Below, piece by piece: positions 48,587-57,068 of a DNA stretch of 64,000 nucleotides; position 1 is the first letter of the stretch, and each line of letters starts with the position of its first letter. Location of the stretch: positions 186,001-250,000 of the forward strand of contig JAEBDY010000014.1 in the NCBI GenBank assembly GCA_049997955.1, read 5' to 3'. The translations under genes and the position numbers were made by a program. This stretch comes from Umezawaea sp049997955. Lineage in GTDB: Bacteria > Actinomycetota > Actinomycetes > Mycobacteriales > Pseudonocardiaceae. The notes beneath the pieces are model-generated. The model saw nothing but the letters and a program-made list of their open reading frames with translations, did no database searches and was not told the origin of the DNA.

Positions 48587-49603
48587 TTAGCTGGGAGCCT
48601 GAAGCAGGTCCGCGGGGACCGGCTCGTCCTTCTCCAGCGCGCCGAACAGGCGCAGGGCGTTCTCCCGGTCCCACTGCACGACCGACCCGACACCGTCGAG
48701 CGTCGGAGTGCCGCCGATGGGCACCGTCGCCGTGTCGACGCCGCCGCCCATCCCGAACGCGAGGCCCGCCAGGTGGTGCAGGTGGTCGCCCTCGTTCACC
48801 GAGATGGAGTCCGTGCTCGCGAACAGCAGCGGGAACGCCCGGAACGGGTTGATCAGCGTGCCGACGCTCGTCGCCCGGTCGGTCAGCGCGGCGAGGAACT
48901 CGCGCTGGTTCTGCACCCGCTGGAGGTCCGCCGTGGCGAACGCCCGCGTGCGCACGAAACCGAGCGCCTGCGTGCCGTTCAACTCCTGGCAACCGGCCTG
49001 GAGGTCCAGGCCCGCCAACGGGTCCTGCAACGGCTCCTTGATGCACATGTCGACGCCGCCGACCGCGTCCACGATGCCCGCGAACCCGCCGAAGCCGATC
49101 TCCATGTAGTGGTCGAGGTGGATCCCGGTCACGCCCTCGACGGTCTGCGCCAGCAGCGGCGCGCCACCGAGCGAGAACGCGGCGTTGATCTTGTTCTTGC
49201 CGTTGCCCGGAATGTCCACATAGGAGTCTCGGGGCAGGCTCACCAGCGTCGCCTTCCCGGAGCCCTCCGGGACGTGCAGGAGCATGATGGTGTCCGTGCG
49301 CTTGCCGCCCGCGTCACCGGTGGACAGCTCGTCCTTCTGCTCCTGGGTCAGGTCGTCGCGCGCGTCCGACCCGACGAGCAGCCAGTTCGTGCCGGGGGTG
49401 TCCGCCGGCCGCCCCTCGTAGTCCGGCAGCGCGTCCGAGCGCCGCAGCGACGAGTCGACGTAGAACCACAAACCGACCAGGACCAGCAACAACACGAAGA
49501 GGACGGTCAGGAACACCCGGCCCTTCTTCACCTTGCGCCGCTGCGGCGGCATGGGCCTGCGCGCGGGCGGTTGCTGGTACCCCTGCTGGTATCCAGCGCT
49601 CAT
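48587..49603 (-). CDS. LytR-CpsA-Psr (LCP) family cell-wall ligase
   Basis: 338 residues from ATG 49603. A short proline/glutamine-rich cytoplasmic tail (YQQGYQQPPARRPMPPQRR) and one transmembrane helix (FLTVLFVLLLVLVGLWFYVD) anchor an extracellular LCP domain. Conserved parts are LLVGSDARDD, RTDTIMLLHVPEGSGKATLV, SLPRDSYVDIPG, KINAAFSLGGAPLLAQTVE and LGFVRTRAFATADLQRVQNQ. LCP proteins transfer undecaprenyl-linked glycopolymers, such as arabinogalactan in related genera, onto peptidoglycan. No LytR_C domain follows. It is a single gene, convergent with the 44-residue gene. Confidence 0.93.
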   Translation of the reverse strand: MSAGYQQGYQQPPARRPMPPQRRKVKKGRVFLTVLFVLLLVLVGLWFYVDSSLRRSDALPDYEGRPADTPGTNWLLVGSDARDDLTQEQKDELSTGDAGGKRTDTIMLLHVPEGSGKATLVSLPRDSYVDIPGNGKNKINAAFSLGGAPLLAQTVEGVTGIHLDHYMEIGFGGFAGIVDAVGGVDMCIKEPLQDPLAGLDLQAGCQELNGTQALGFVRTRAFATADLQRVQNQREFLAALTDRATSVGTLINPFRAFPLLFASTDSISVNEGDHLHHLAGLAFGMGGGVDTATVPIGGTPTLDGVGSVVQWDRENALRLFGALEKDEPVPADLLQAPS

Positions 49604-49686
49604 GTTCGCCAACCCCGATCTGTGGATGCTGAAGTTCGACCGCTCTTGCACCTAAGAGACGCGGCGCAGGCGGCGAGGTTGCCACC

Positions 49687-50076
49687 TTAGCCACCCAGTG
49701 GCAGCACGAGCGCGGCGAGCAACCGGTTCACCTCGGCCTCGGGGTCGTCGGTGAACCCCGTGTGCGTCGGCGAAGTCTGGATCACCGTGCTCCGAGGGGC
49801 CGTCAACCACCGGAACCGCTTCCCGCGGGAGGTCTCCGACACCGGCCCGGCCGACGGGGCCCCGTCGCACGACGCCCCGAGGTGCGCCAGCGCGGCCTCC
49901 AGCACCTCGACGTCGACCCCCGGGTCCAACGCCCGCACCCGCGACACGTCCACGAAGGTCTTCGCGCTCAGGAAGTCCACCGCGGGGCAGTAGAGGAGGA
50001 CGCCGACGTTCACGAACTCGCCGCGGTCTGGCCTCGGCACGGCCCGCAGGACCGCGTACTCAAACACGTGCGGCAC
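49687..50076 (-). CDS. DUF3037 domain protein, partner of HipA-like kinase
   Basis: 129 residues from GTG 50076, with GGAGG 7 nt upstream; a longer frame to 50166 lies inside the kinase gene and is rejected. The DUF3037 signature is FEYAVLRAVPRPDRGEFVNV followed by GVLLYCPAVDFLSAKTF; the C-terminus has RFRWLTAPRSTVIQTSPTH. The biochemical role is unknown. The start overlaps the 3' end of the HipA-like kinase by 17 bp. This gene pairing recurs widely in actinobacteria, so the two proteins probably act together. Confidence 0.85.
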   Translation of the reverse strand: MPHVFEYAVLRAVPRPDRGEFVNVGVLLYCPAVDFLSAKTFVDVSRVRALDPGVDVEVLEAALAHLGASCDGAPSAGPVSETSRGKRFRWLTAPRSTVIQTSPTHTGFTDDPEAEVNRLLAALVLPLGG

Positions 50077-50854
50077 GAGCCACCTCCAACGCGCCGACCC
50101 AGGCCCGCGGCCCGGCCAGCCGAGCGGCGAAGAACGCCAGGTAGGCCTCCCGCACGGCGTCCGCACCCGAGAACACCTGGTCCTGCGCCAACCACTCGTC
50201 GGGAACCAGCGCCAGGACCTCGCGCAACAACGTCGGCGTCACCAGCGCGGCCAACTCGTCGTCAACCGAGTCCAACGGCCCGGCGAACGGCAGCATCAGG
50301 TGGTCACCGGCGTCGAACCGGTACTCCCGTGCGGGGAACCGATCAGCCCGCCACCCGTGGTGGAAGTACAGCGCGGCACCGTGGTCGATGAGCCACAACT
50401 GCCGGTGCCACAGCAACGTGTTGGGGTTGCGCCAACTGCGGTCGACGTTCAACACCAACCCGTCGAGCCACAACAACCGCGTCGCGGTCAGGACGTCGGG
50501 CTCGCGCACCACCGGGTTGTAGTCGAACGAGCCGGGCAGGTAGTCCAGCCCGAGATTGACCCCACCACTGGCCCGCAACAGGTCCTGGACCTCCTCATCG
50601 GGCTCGGACCGCGCCAACTCGGGATCGACATCGACCAACACGATCTCCGGAACCCGAAAACCCAACCGCCGAGCCAACTCCCCCACCACGATCTCCGCGA
50701 CGAGCGCCTTGATGCCCTGCCCGGCACCCCGGAACTTGAGCACGTACATCCCAAGATCATCCGCCTCGACAAGCCCTGGCAAAGACCCACCTTCGCGGAA
50801 GGGCGTCACATACCGAGTGGCCAACACCTTCCGCAACCCGTTCTTAGATTCCAC
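50060..50854 (-). CDS. HipA family kinase-like protein
   Basis: 264 residues from GTG 50854; a longer frame reaches into a G-rich promoter stretch. The HipA-like kinase fold shows an ATP-loop region (YVLKFRGAGQGIKALVAEIV), a catalytic NVDRSWRNPNTLLW (Asp in the DRxxxN-like loop) and a metal-binding IDHGAALYFHHG. It is much shorter than E. coli HipA and has no HipB-type antitoxin neighbour; a DUF3037 gene overlaps its 3' end instead. Phosphorylation of a translation factor, tRNA synthetase or lipid are untested possibilities. Confidence 0.82.
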   Translation of the reverse strand: MESKNGLRKVLATRYVTPFREGGSLPGLVEADDLGMYVLKFRGAGQGIKALVAEIVVGELARRLGFRVPEIVLVDVDPELARSEPDEEVQDLLRASGGVNLGLDYLPGSFDYNPVVREPDVLTATRLLWLDGLVLNVDRSWRNPNTLLWHRQLWLIDHGAALYFHHGWRADRFPAREYRFDAGDHLMLPFAGPLDSVDDELAALVTPTLLREVLALVPDEWLAQDQVFSGADAVREAYLAFFAARLAGPRAWVGALEVARAARV

Positions 50855-50960
50855 GCACGCATCATGGTCGGCCCCCACCACAAGACGCCAACGGGTTACA
50901 GGCCGGAGGTGGGGACGGAGGTCGCGGACCGAGGGGCGAGGGGGTGGGGCGCGCGAGCGC

Positions 50961-50988
50961 GGGACGGGAGCGGGAGGCGGGAGGCGGG
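50961..50988 (+). other. G-quadruplex-capable G-tract cluster upstream of the HipA-like gene
   Basis: Five runs of three G separated by 2-4 bases (GGGACGGGAGCGGGAGGCGG and continuing) on the plus strand. They lie about 110 bp upstream of the minus-strand HipA-like start, on the non-transcribed side of a possible promoter. This is a sequence pattern only; folding is untested. Confidence 0.4.
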
Positions 50989-51047
50989 AGCGCACAGACC
51001 AAGGACAAGCCCTCGAACCAGCACAAAACCGAGGCCAGGGCTCTGGA

Positions 51048-51173
51048 CGTGGCCGATTTTACTCGGGGGATTTGACCCTTAAAATTGGTGATCGGGCAGG
51101 CTTTCGGGACTGCCCTTTTAGCCCGATCAAGGGTCAAATCGAGGGGTCCCCGAGTCAAATCGGCCACAGCACG
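51048..51173 (+). repeat. 126-bp nested palindromic repeat family B, copy 3
   Basis: Base-for-base identical to the reverse complement of 27472-27597, and differs from 19853-19978 at one position. It lies in the 610-bp gap between the divergent HipA-like start and the lactonase 3' end. Confidence 0.92.
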
Positions 51174-51440
51174 ACGGCAGCGAAGCCAGCACCCCAGCCA
51201 CGACGGCAACCGAAGCCAGCACGACGGCAGTCAGAGCCAGCGCCCCAGCACAACGGCAGCGCAGCCAGCACCACCCCACGCGAGAAGCCGAAGACGCCTC
51301 GAAGCCACACCAACTCCAAGCCAGCCAAGCCGGAAACCCCGGAAACCCCGGCAAGCCGCCCCCACAGCACTGCCTCCAGATACCAAACCCGCCCAGCCCG
51401 GTAACGCCGCAGCGATACCCATATCCCGAGCGGTACCACT
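51174..51440. other. Degenerate CACGACGGCAGC-type low-complexity stretch
   Basis: Begins with near-tandem units CACGACGGCAGC / CACGACGGCAAC / CACGACGGCAGT spaced 20-30 bp, then becomes CCA/GCC-rich. No credible gene. It occupies the same side of repeat B as the low-complexity tract after copy 1. Confidence 0.5.
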
Positions 51441-51464
51441 GTGGACAGTCCGCCCGGAACCCCG

Positions 51465-52610
51465 TCAACCCAGCCGGGTGGGCACCACGCACACCGGGAT
51501 CGGCGACGCCAACGGCGTCCCCGCGGGCCGCAACCGGCCGGTGGCCAGGTCGACCCGGAACGACGTCACGGTGCTCGAGTTCTGGTTGGCGGCGAACAGG
51601 AATCGCCCGGACGGGTCGAACGTGATGTGCCGCGGGAACTTGCCCCCGGTGGGCACGGCCTCGACGAACCGCAGCCGCGCGCCGCCCTGTTCCACCGCGA
51701 ACGCCGCCACGCTGTCGTGTCCGCGGTTGGACACGTACACGAACCGCCCGTCGGCGGACACCACGACCTCGGCCGGGTAGTTCCGCGGTGTGGCGGGCGC
51801 CCCGACGGGCACGGTCCGCGACGCCTGTCCGGGCGTCAGCAGGCCGCGCTCGGCGTCGTACGCCGCGGCCACGATGGTCGAGTCCAGTTCGTTCGCGAGG
51901 TAGGCGAACTTGCCGGACGGGTGGAACGCGAGGTGCCGCGGCCCGGCTCCCGGCTTCACCTTGGCGGTGCTGACCAGCGCCAGCTTCCCCGTGGTCGTGT
52001 CCAGCAGGTAGCTGTACACGGAGTCGGTGCCGAGGTCCACGGCCAGCAGGTGCTTGCCGGCGGGATCGGGTAGCACCTGGTGGGCGTGCGGGCCCTCCTG
52101 GCGTTCCCGGTCCGGTCCGGACCCCTTGTGCACCACCAGGTCCGTGCGGGCGCCCAACCCGCCGTCCGCCTTCACCGGGTGCACGGCGACGCTCCCGGAC
52201 GTGTAGTTCGCGGACAGCAGGTACCGCCCGGAGTGGTCGAGCGCCAGGTGGCACGGGTCCGCTCCGCCGGTGCTCTGCGCGTTGATGATCCGCAGTCCGC
52301 CGCCCGCGCCGATCGCGATCGACGTGACGGACCCGCCGCTCTGCTCGTTCACCGCGTACAGGGTGCGGCCCGCCTCGATGACGAACGAGGGGTTGGCCAC
52401 GCCGGGGAAGACCCCGGTCGCGCGGAGCTGCCCGGTGGTCTGGTCGTAGGAGGCCAGCCCGATCCCGGTGCCTCCGCCCGGCCACGTCGTGTAGGTCCCC
52501 AGGTACACGCGGGACTCCGCCCGTGGTTGCGCCGAAGCGGCCTCATCGGTCACCAGCATCCCCGCCCCAACACCCATGGCTCCGAGGAACCGTCGCCTGT
52601 CGATCACCAC
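51465..52610 (-). CDS. Exported lactonase family (6-phosphogluconolactonase-like) beta-propeller
   Basis: 381 residues from GTG 52610. A twin-arginine signal (DRRRFLGAMGVGAGMLVTDE) precedes a seven-bladed propeller of the YbhE/Pgl lactonase type. Recognisable blade motifs are YLGTYTTWPGGGTGIGLASY, GADPCHLALDHSGRYLLSAN, PHAHQVLPDPAGKHLLAVDL, PRHLAFHPSGKFAYLANELD and KFPRHITFDPSGRFLFAANQ. Cytoplasmic members hydrolyse 6-phosphogluconolactone; exported actinobacterial members have uncertain substrates. GGAGG lies 8 nt upstream of the start. It is a single gene, downstream of the PPK2 gene on the same strand. Confidence 0.9.
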   Translation of the reverse strand: MVIDRRRFLGAMGVGAGMLVTDEAASAQPRAESRVYLGTYTTWPGGGTGIGLASYDQTTGQLRATGVFPGVANPSFVIEAGRTLYAVNEQSGGSVTSIAIGAGGGLRIINAQSTGGADPCHLALDHSGRYLLSANYTSGSVAVHPVKADGGLGARTDLVVHKGSGPDRERQEGPHAHQVLPDPAGKHLLAVDLGTDSVYSYLLDTTTGKLALVSTAKVKPGAGPRHLAFHPSGKFAYLANELDSTIVAAAYDAERGLLTPGQASRTVPVGAPATPRNYPAEVVVSADGRFVYVSNRGHDSVAAFAVEQGGARLRFVEAVPTGGKFPRHITFDPSGRFLFAANQNSSTVTSFRVDLATGRLRPAGTPLASPIPVCVVPTRLG

Positions 52611-52696
52611 TGCACCTACCTCCGTCGTTCCCTGGCGGCAGGACCACAGTGGCCTGGGCCACCGCGTCCGGACAAGGGAGGCAACGAAGATTGCAC

Positions 52697-53569
52697 CTAC
52701 CGCAACGGATCCGCCTCGATCAGCCGGGACAGCTCCACCGCGGGGTCGTACTCGGGCTCAGGATACGTGGGCGCGAGGTCGCGCAGGGTTCGGAGGAGCA
52801 ACTGGGCGACCACCCAGTTGCGGTACCACTTGCGATCCGACGGCACGGCGTACCAGGGCGCGACCTCCGTCGAGCACTTCGCCAGCAGGTCGGTGTACGC
52901 CGCCTGGTACTGCGACCACTTCCCCCGCACGTCCAGGTCGTTCGGGTTGTACTTCCAGAGCTTCTCCGGCGTCCGGAGCCGGGCGACGAGGCGTTCCTTC
53001 TGCCGTTCGGGCGAGATGTGCAGGAAGCACTTCAGGATCGTCACGCCGGACTCGGACAGCTCGGCCTCGAAGTCGTTGATCTGCTGGTACCGGGCCTGCC
53101 ACGTCTCCGGCGACACCAGCTCGTCGACCCTGGGGACCAGCACGTCCTCGTAGTGCGACCGGTCGAAGAAGCCGATCATCCCCGGCGCGGGCACCTGGCG
53201 GCGGATCCGCCACAGGAAGTCGTGCCGCAGCTCGGCGCGGGTCGGCTTCTTGAACGACACGATGTGCAGGCCCTGGGGGTTGACCAGGCCCGCGACGTGC
53301 CGGATCGTGCCGCCCTTGCCCGAGGTGTCCATGCCCTGGAGCACGACCAGCACGCGGCGGCCACCACCGCCGACGACTCCCTCCGCGTAGAGGTTCTCCT
53401 GGAGCCGGTCCAGCTCGGCCGCCAGTGCTTCGAGGTCCTTCGCCGCCTCGGCCTTGTCCCGAGGACCGACCGGCGTGGCCGCCGGGTCGATCTTCGCGAG
53501 GTCGACGCCGTCCGGGTGGACCCCGAGAACGTCGCGAATCGAGGTGGCCTGCTCCGACTTCTTCGCCAT
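52697..53569 (-). CDS. ppk2: Polyphosphate kinase 2 family, polyphosphate:nucleotide phosphotransferase
   Basis: 290 residues. Kinase of the PPK2 family, which moves phosphate between polyphosphate and nucleotides. Walker A is VVLQGMDTSGKGGTIRH; Walker B and the lid region are GFFDRSHYEDVLVPRVDEL; the C-terminal AWYAVPSDRKWYRNWVVAQL is conserved. The single PPK2 domain and the PPGMIGFFDRSHYE-like context fit class I or III enzymes, which phosphorylate NDP or NMP using polyphosphate. It is divergent from rocD with a 141-bp gap. Confidence 0.9.
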   Translation of the reverse strand: MAKKSEQATSIRDVLGVHPDGVDLAKIDPAATPVGPRDKAEAAKDLEALAAELDRLQENLYAEGVVGGGGRRVLVVLQGMDTSGKGGTIRHVAGLVNPQGLHIVSFKKPTRAELRHDFLWRIRRQVPAPGMIGFFDRSHYEDVLVPRVDELVSPETWQARYQQINDFEAELSESGVTILKCFLHISPERQKERLVARLRTPEKLWKYNPNDLDVRGKWSQYQAAYTDLLAKCSTEVAPWYAVPSDRKWYRNWVVAQLLLRTLRDLAPTYPEPEYDPAVELSRLIEADPLR

Positions 53570-53636
53570 CGTCGCAGGGTAGCGACGACGTGATCACTCC
53601 GCTCGGTACACAACGAATCGCCGCCGATCATCCCGA

Positions 53637-53664
53637 TTGCGCAAGGAACCTGACATCTGCGCAA
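53637..53664. promoter_or_regulatory. TTGCGCA inverted repeat upstream of rocD (Lrp/AsnC-like site)
   Basis: TTGCGCAA at 53637-53644 and TGCGCAA at 53658-53664 form an inverted repeat about 47 bp upstream of the rocD start. TTGCGCAA-type palindromes are typical of Lrp/AsnC-family regulators, which often control rocD-linked arginine/ornithine catabolism. No such regulator is encoded in this window. Confidence 0.5.
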
Positions 53665-53710
53665 CGCCTGACGGATGAAATCGCCGCCATTCGCCCCTTA
53701 GCCTTGTCCT

Positions 53711-54946
53711 ATGACCGCCATCGCCGCTCCCACTGCAGAGACCCCGGCCCGCGGGGCCGACTTCATCGCGCTGGACGAGCACTGGAGCACGCACAACTAC
53801 CACCCGCTGCCGGTCGTGATCTCCCACGGCGAGGGCGCGTGGGTGACGGACGTGGACGGTCGCCGCTACCTGGACTTCCTGTCCGGCTACTCGTCCCTCA
53901 ACTTCGGCCACCGCCACCCCGCCCTGATCGCCGCGGCCGTCGAGCAGCTCGGCCGCGTCACGCTGACCAGCCGTGCGTTCCACCACGACCAGTTCGGCCT
54001 GTTCTGCCGCGAGCTGGCCGAGCTGACCGGCACCGAGATGGTGCTGACCATGAACTCCGGCGCGGAGGCCGTCGAGTCCGCGATCAAGGTGGCCCGCAAG
54101 TGGGCCTACCAGGTCAAGGGCGTCCCCGCGGGCACGGCGGAGATCGTCGTCGCGGGCGCGAACTTCCACGGCCGCACCACCACGATCGTGTCTTTCTCCA
54201 CCGACGAGGTGGCGCGCGCCGACTTCGGCCCGTTCACCCCCGGCTTCTCGGTCGTGCCCTACGGCGACGAGCAGGCGCTGCGGGCCGCGATCACCGAGCG
54301 GACCGCCGCCGTGCTGATCGAGCCCATCCAGGGCGAGGCGGGCATCGTCGTGCCGCCCGCGGGCTACCTGGCGGCCGTGCGCCGGATCTGCGACGAGAAC
54401 GACGTGCTGATGATCGCCGACGAGATCCAGTCCGGCCTTGGCCGCACCGGCGAGCTGCTGGCGCTGGACAACGCGGGCGTGCGGGCCGACCTGTACACGC
54501 TGGGCAAGGCGCTCGGCGGCGGGATCATGCCGGTGTCGGCCGTGGTCGGCAGCCGGGCCGTGCTGGGTGTGCTCAAGCCCGGCGAGCACGGCTCCACGTT
54601 CGGCGGAAACCCGCTGGCCTGCGCCGTCGGCCGCGCGGTCGTGAAGCTGCTGGCCACCGGCGAGTTCCAGGAGCGCTCCCGCGAGCTGGGCGGCTACCTG
54701 CACGCCCGGCTCAACGACCTCGTCGGCCACGGGGTGTCCGAGGTCCGCGGCCGCGGCCTGTGGGCCGGGGTGGAGATCGCGCCGGGCGGTCCGAAGGGCC
54801 GTGAGGCGTCCGAGTCGCTCGCCGCTCTGGGTGTGCTGTGCAAGGAGACGCACGACTCCACGTTGCGCGTGGCGCCCCCGTTGGTGATCACCGCGGAGGA
54901 GATCGACCTGGGCGTGGACGCGATCGCCGAGGTCGTCGAGCGGTAG
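53711..54946 (+). CDS. rocD: Ornithine aminotransferase (ornithine--oxo-acid transaminase)
   Basis: 411 residues. A PLP-dependent class III aminotransferase converting ornithine plus 2-oxoglutarate to glutamate semialdehyde and glutamate in arginine/ornithine breakdown. The N-terminus DEHWSTHNYHPLPVVISHGE is diagnostic for ornithine aminotransferase. Further motifs are VLTMNSGAEAVESAIKVARK, EPIQGEAGIVVPPAGYL and IADEIQSGLGRTGELLALD, with the PLP lysine in YTLGKALGGGIMPVSAVVG. It is monocistronic; an Lrp-like site precedes it and a terminator follows. Confidence 0.95.
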   Translation: MTAIAAPTAETPARGADFIALDEHWSTHNYHPLPVVISHGEGAWVTDVDGRRYLDFLSGYSSLNFGHRHPALIAAAVEQLGRVTLTSRAFHHDQFGLFCRELAELTGTEMVLTMNSGAEAVESAIKVARKWAYQVKGVPAGTAEIVVAGANFHGRTTTIVSFSTDEVARADFGPFTPGFSVVPYGDEQALRAAITERTAAVLIEPIQGEAGIVVPPAGYLAAVRRICDENDVLMIADEIQSGLGRTGELLALDNAGVRADLYTLGKALGGGIMPVSAVVGSRAVLGVLKPGEHGSTFGGNPLACAVGRAVVKLLATGEFQERSRELGGYLHARLNDLVGHGVSEVRGRGLWAGVEIAPGGPKGREASESLAALGVLCKETHDSTLRVAPPLVITAEEIDLGVDAIAEVVER

Positions 54947-54960
54947 TCACGATCGGCATC

Positions 54961-55001
54961 CGGGCACCTCACGATGAGTCATACACCTCGTGAGGTGCCC
55001 G
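54961..55001 (+). terminator. rocD terminator
   Basis: CGGGCACCTCACGA pairs perfectly with TCGTGAGGTGCCCG across a 13-nt loop, followed by TTCTCGTT. It lies 14 bp after the rocD stop and just before the DUF2252 start. Confidence 0.8.
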
Positions 55002-55011
55002 TTCTCGTTGC

Positions 55012-56406
55012 ATGATGCCGTTCATGGGCGAACGGGTGCGGGCGGAAGCGGCGGCGGCGCTGGGCCGGTGGACCGAACCGGGGCAGGTGCACGCGAGCGG
55101 TCGAGCGCTGCGGGCCGCCGTCGGGCACCACGCGCACCGCAAGGCGCTGCTCGCGGTCGCCCGGCCGTCCATTCCGGACTACGTGCGCGCGAGCAACGAG
55201 GGCAGGCTGGAGAACCTGGTCCCGCTGCGGATCGGCCGGATGATCGCGTCGCCGTTCTCCTTCTTCCGCGGCAGCGCCGGGCTGATGGCGGCCGATCTCG
55301 CGGTGAGCCCGCGCAGCGGTGTCGACGTCCAGCTGTGCGGGGACGCGCACGCGGCGAACTTCGGCCTGTACGGGACGCCCGAGGGCCAGATCGTCATGGA
55401 CGTCAACGACTTCGACGAGACCCTGCCGGGGCCGTGGGAGTGGGACCTCAAGCGGCTGGCGACCAGTCTCGTGCTGGCCGGACGCCAGGGCGGGGTGTCG
55501 GAGAAGGGCTGCCGCGACGCCGCCGAGGACGCCGTGCGGGCGTACCGGGGCGCGATGCGGCACATGGCGGAGCTGCCGTTCCTGGACTCGTGGAGCGCGC
55601 TCGGCGACGAGTCGGTGCTGAGCAAGGCGAAGGCCGACGACCTGACCGCCGAGTTCACCAGGGCCGCGTCCAAGGCGCGCAAGAACACCAGCGCGAGGGT
55701 CGCGGCGAAGTGGACCCGCCGGGAGGGCGGGCACTGGCGGTTCGTCGCGGATCCGCCGGTGCTGACGAGGGTCACCGAGAAGACCGCCGACGAGGTCGTC
55801 GCGGCGCTGCCGTCCTACGTGGACTCGCTGCGCGAGTCCCGCCGCAACCTGATCATGCGCTACGGCGTGTCCGACGTGGCCTTCCGCGTCGTGGGCACGG
55901 GCAGCGTCGGCCTGCGCAACTACCTGGTCCTGATGCACGGCAACGGCGACGAGGCGCTGATCCTCCAGGTGAAGGAGGCGCGGCCGTCGGCGCTGGAGCC
56001 GTTCCTGGACGTGCCGCCGAGCAAGCACCAGGGGAAGCGGATCGTGCACGGCGCGCGGCTCGTGCAGGCCGAGACGGACATCCTGCTCGGCTGGACGACC
56101 ATCGACGGCCGGGACTACATCGTCCGCCAGTTCCGCAACCGCAAGGGCGAGATCGACGCCACCACGCTCAAGCGCGACGCCCTGGACGACTACGGCCGCT
56201 TCGCGGGCGCCCTGCTGGCCCGCGCCCACACCCGTTCGGTCGACCCGCGCCTGCTCGCGGGCTACTGCGACGAGGACGGCGAGGACCTGGACGAGGCGTT
56301 CGCGAAGTACGCGATCGACTACGCCGACCAGACCGAGTCCGACCACGCCAAGCTCGTGGCCGAGGTGACGGCGGGCAGGCTGCCCGCGCTCATCGAGGAG
56401 GACTGA
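55012..56406 (+). CDS. DUF2252 domain protein
   Basis: 464 residues from ATG 55012; ATGs at 55015 and 55024 are in frame and equally plausible because no ribosome binding site is visible after the rocD terminator. DUF2252 proteins resemble the kinase/phosphotransferase fold. Visible blocks are SPFSFFRGSAGLMAADLA, VQLCGDAHAANFGLYGTPEG, VMDVNDFDETLPGPWEWDLK and LKEARPS-like VKEARPSALEPFLDVPPSKH, with YIVRQFRNRKGEIDATTLKR near the end. The GDxHxxNFG and DxNDFDE motifs parallel catalytic and metal loops of aminoglycoside-phosphotransferase-like kinases. The substrate is unknown. Confidence 0.9.
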   Translation: MMPFMGERVRAEAAAALGRWTEPGQVHASGRALRAAVGHHAHRKALLAVARPSIPDYVRASNEGRLENLVPLRIGRMIASPFSFFRGSAGLMAADLAVSPRSGVDVQLCGDAHAANFGLYGTPEGQIVMDVNDFDETLPGPWEWDLKRLATSLVLAGRQGGVSEKGCRDAAEDAVRAYRGAMRHMAELPFLDSWSALGDESVLSKAKADDLTAEFTRAASKARKNTSARVAAKWTRREGGHWRFVADPPVLTRVTEKTADEVVAALPSYVDSLRESRRNLIMRYGVSDVAFRVVGTGSVGLRNYLVLMHGNGDEALILQVKEARPSALEPFLDVPPSKHQGKRIVHGARLVQAETDILLGWTTIDGRDYIVRQFRNRKGEIDATTLKRDALDDYGRFAGALLARAHTRSVDPRLLAGYCDEDGEDLDEAFAKYAIDYADQTESDHAKLVAEVTAGRLPALIEED

Positions 56407-57037
56407 CCCGGAGGACCGCCTCGCGGGAGACGAGGTACAGCACGACCGCGTTGAGCAGGTGCCAGAGGTAGTGCGTGCCCGAGGGCAGCCCGGCGCACGC
56501 GCTGAGGTCGACCGTGCGCAGCGCCAGCGACGTCGCGAAGACCGCGCTCGCGGCGCCGAACGCCCGCCAGTGGTGGCGAGTGCCCGCGGGCCCGAAGTAC
56601 CGCAGCGCCACCGCCAGCCCGACCAGCGCGACCCCCGCCGCCAGGTACGACCCGGACCCGGCCGGGATCAGCAGCGACACCGGGACCAGCACGACGCCCA
56701 GCAGGGCGAGCGCGGGCGCGAACAGCCACGCCTTCGGCCACGTCAGGCCCCAGAACCAGTGTCCGAAGCAGACCACGTAGAAGAACACGAACAACGCGAT
56801 GAACAGCACGTCGAACACCCGCGTCAGCTCGGTCGCCGCCGTGTGGAACGACAGGCTGCCCAGCCCGATCAGCGCCAGCAGCACCACCAGCGCCCGCAGG
56901 CTCCGCGGTTCCGGCCGGTACCGGAACCACAGCACCGCCGCGGCCACCAGGAACGCGAGGTTGCTCAGCGCGTTGAGCGGCTCACCCCACAGGCCGGGGG
57001 CCAACCGCTCGCAGTAGGTGTCGACGTACTGGTTCAT
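56390..57037 (-). CDS. Ceramidase-like integral membrane protein
   Basis: 215 residues from ATG 57037; a long frame upstream is antisense to the phosphatase gene and is rejected. Six to seven transmembrane helices of the alkaline ceramidase/CREST type: VDTYCERLAPGLWGEPLNAL then SNLAFL at the start, SFHTAATELTRVFD (zinc-type His and Asp) and GTHYLWHLLNAVVLYLV near the end (His). These are the places where CREST hydrolases hold their metal ligands. Sphingolipids are unusual in these bacteria, so the real amide substrate is unclear. The stop overlaps the DUF2252 3' end, convergent. Confidence 0.82.
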   Translation of the reverse strand: MNQYVDTYCERLAPGLWGEPLNALSNLAFLVAAAVLWFRYRPEPRSLRALVVLLALIGLGSLSFHTAATELTRVFDVLFIALFVFFYVVCFGHWFWGLTWPKAWLFAPALALLGVVLVPVSLLIPAGSGSYLAAGVALVGLAVALRYFGPAGTRHHWRAFGAASAVFATSLALRTVDLSACAGLPSGTHYLWHLLNAVVLYLVSREAVLRVSPPR

Positions 57038-57068
57038 GGTCCAGGGTTCTAGCGCACGCGGAACGGGT

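Noticed and set aside
19853..51173. The three 126-bp repeats considered as a CRISPR array
   Set aside because: They are 7-24 kb apart, far longer than CRISPR repeats, in mixed orientation and without spacers or cas genes.
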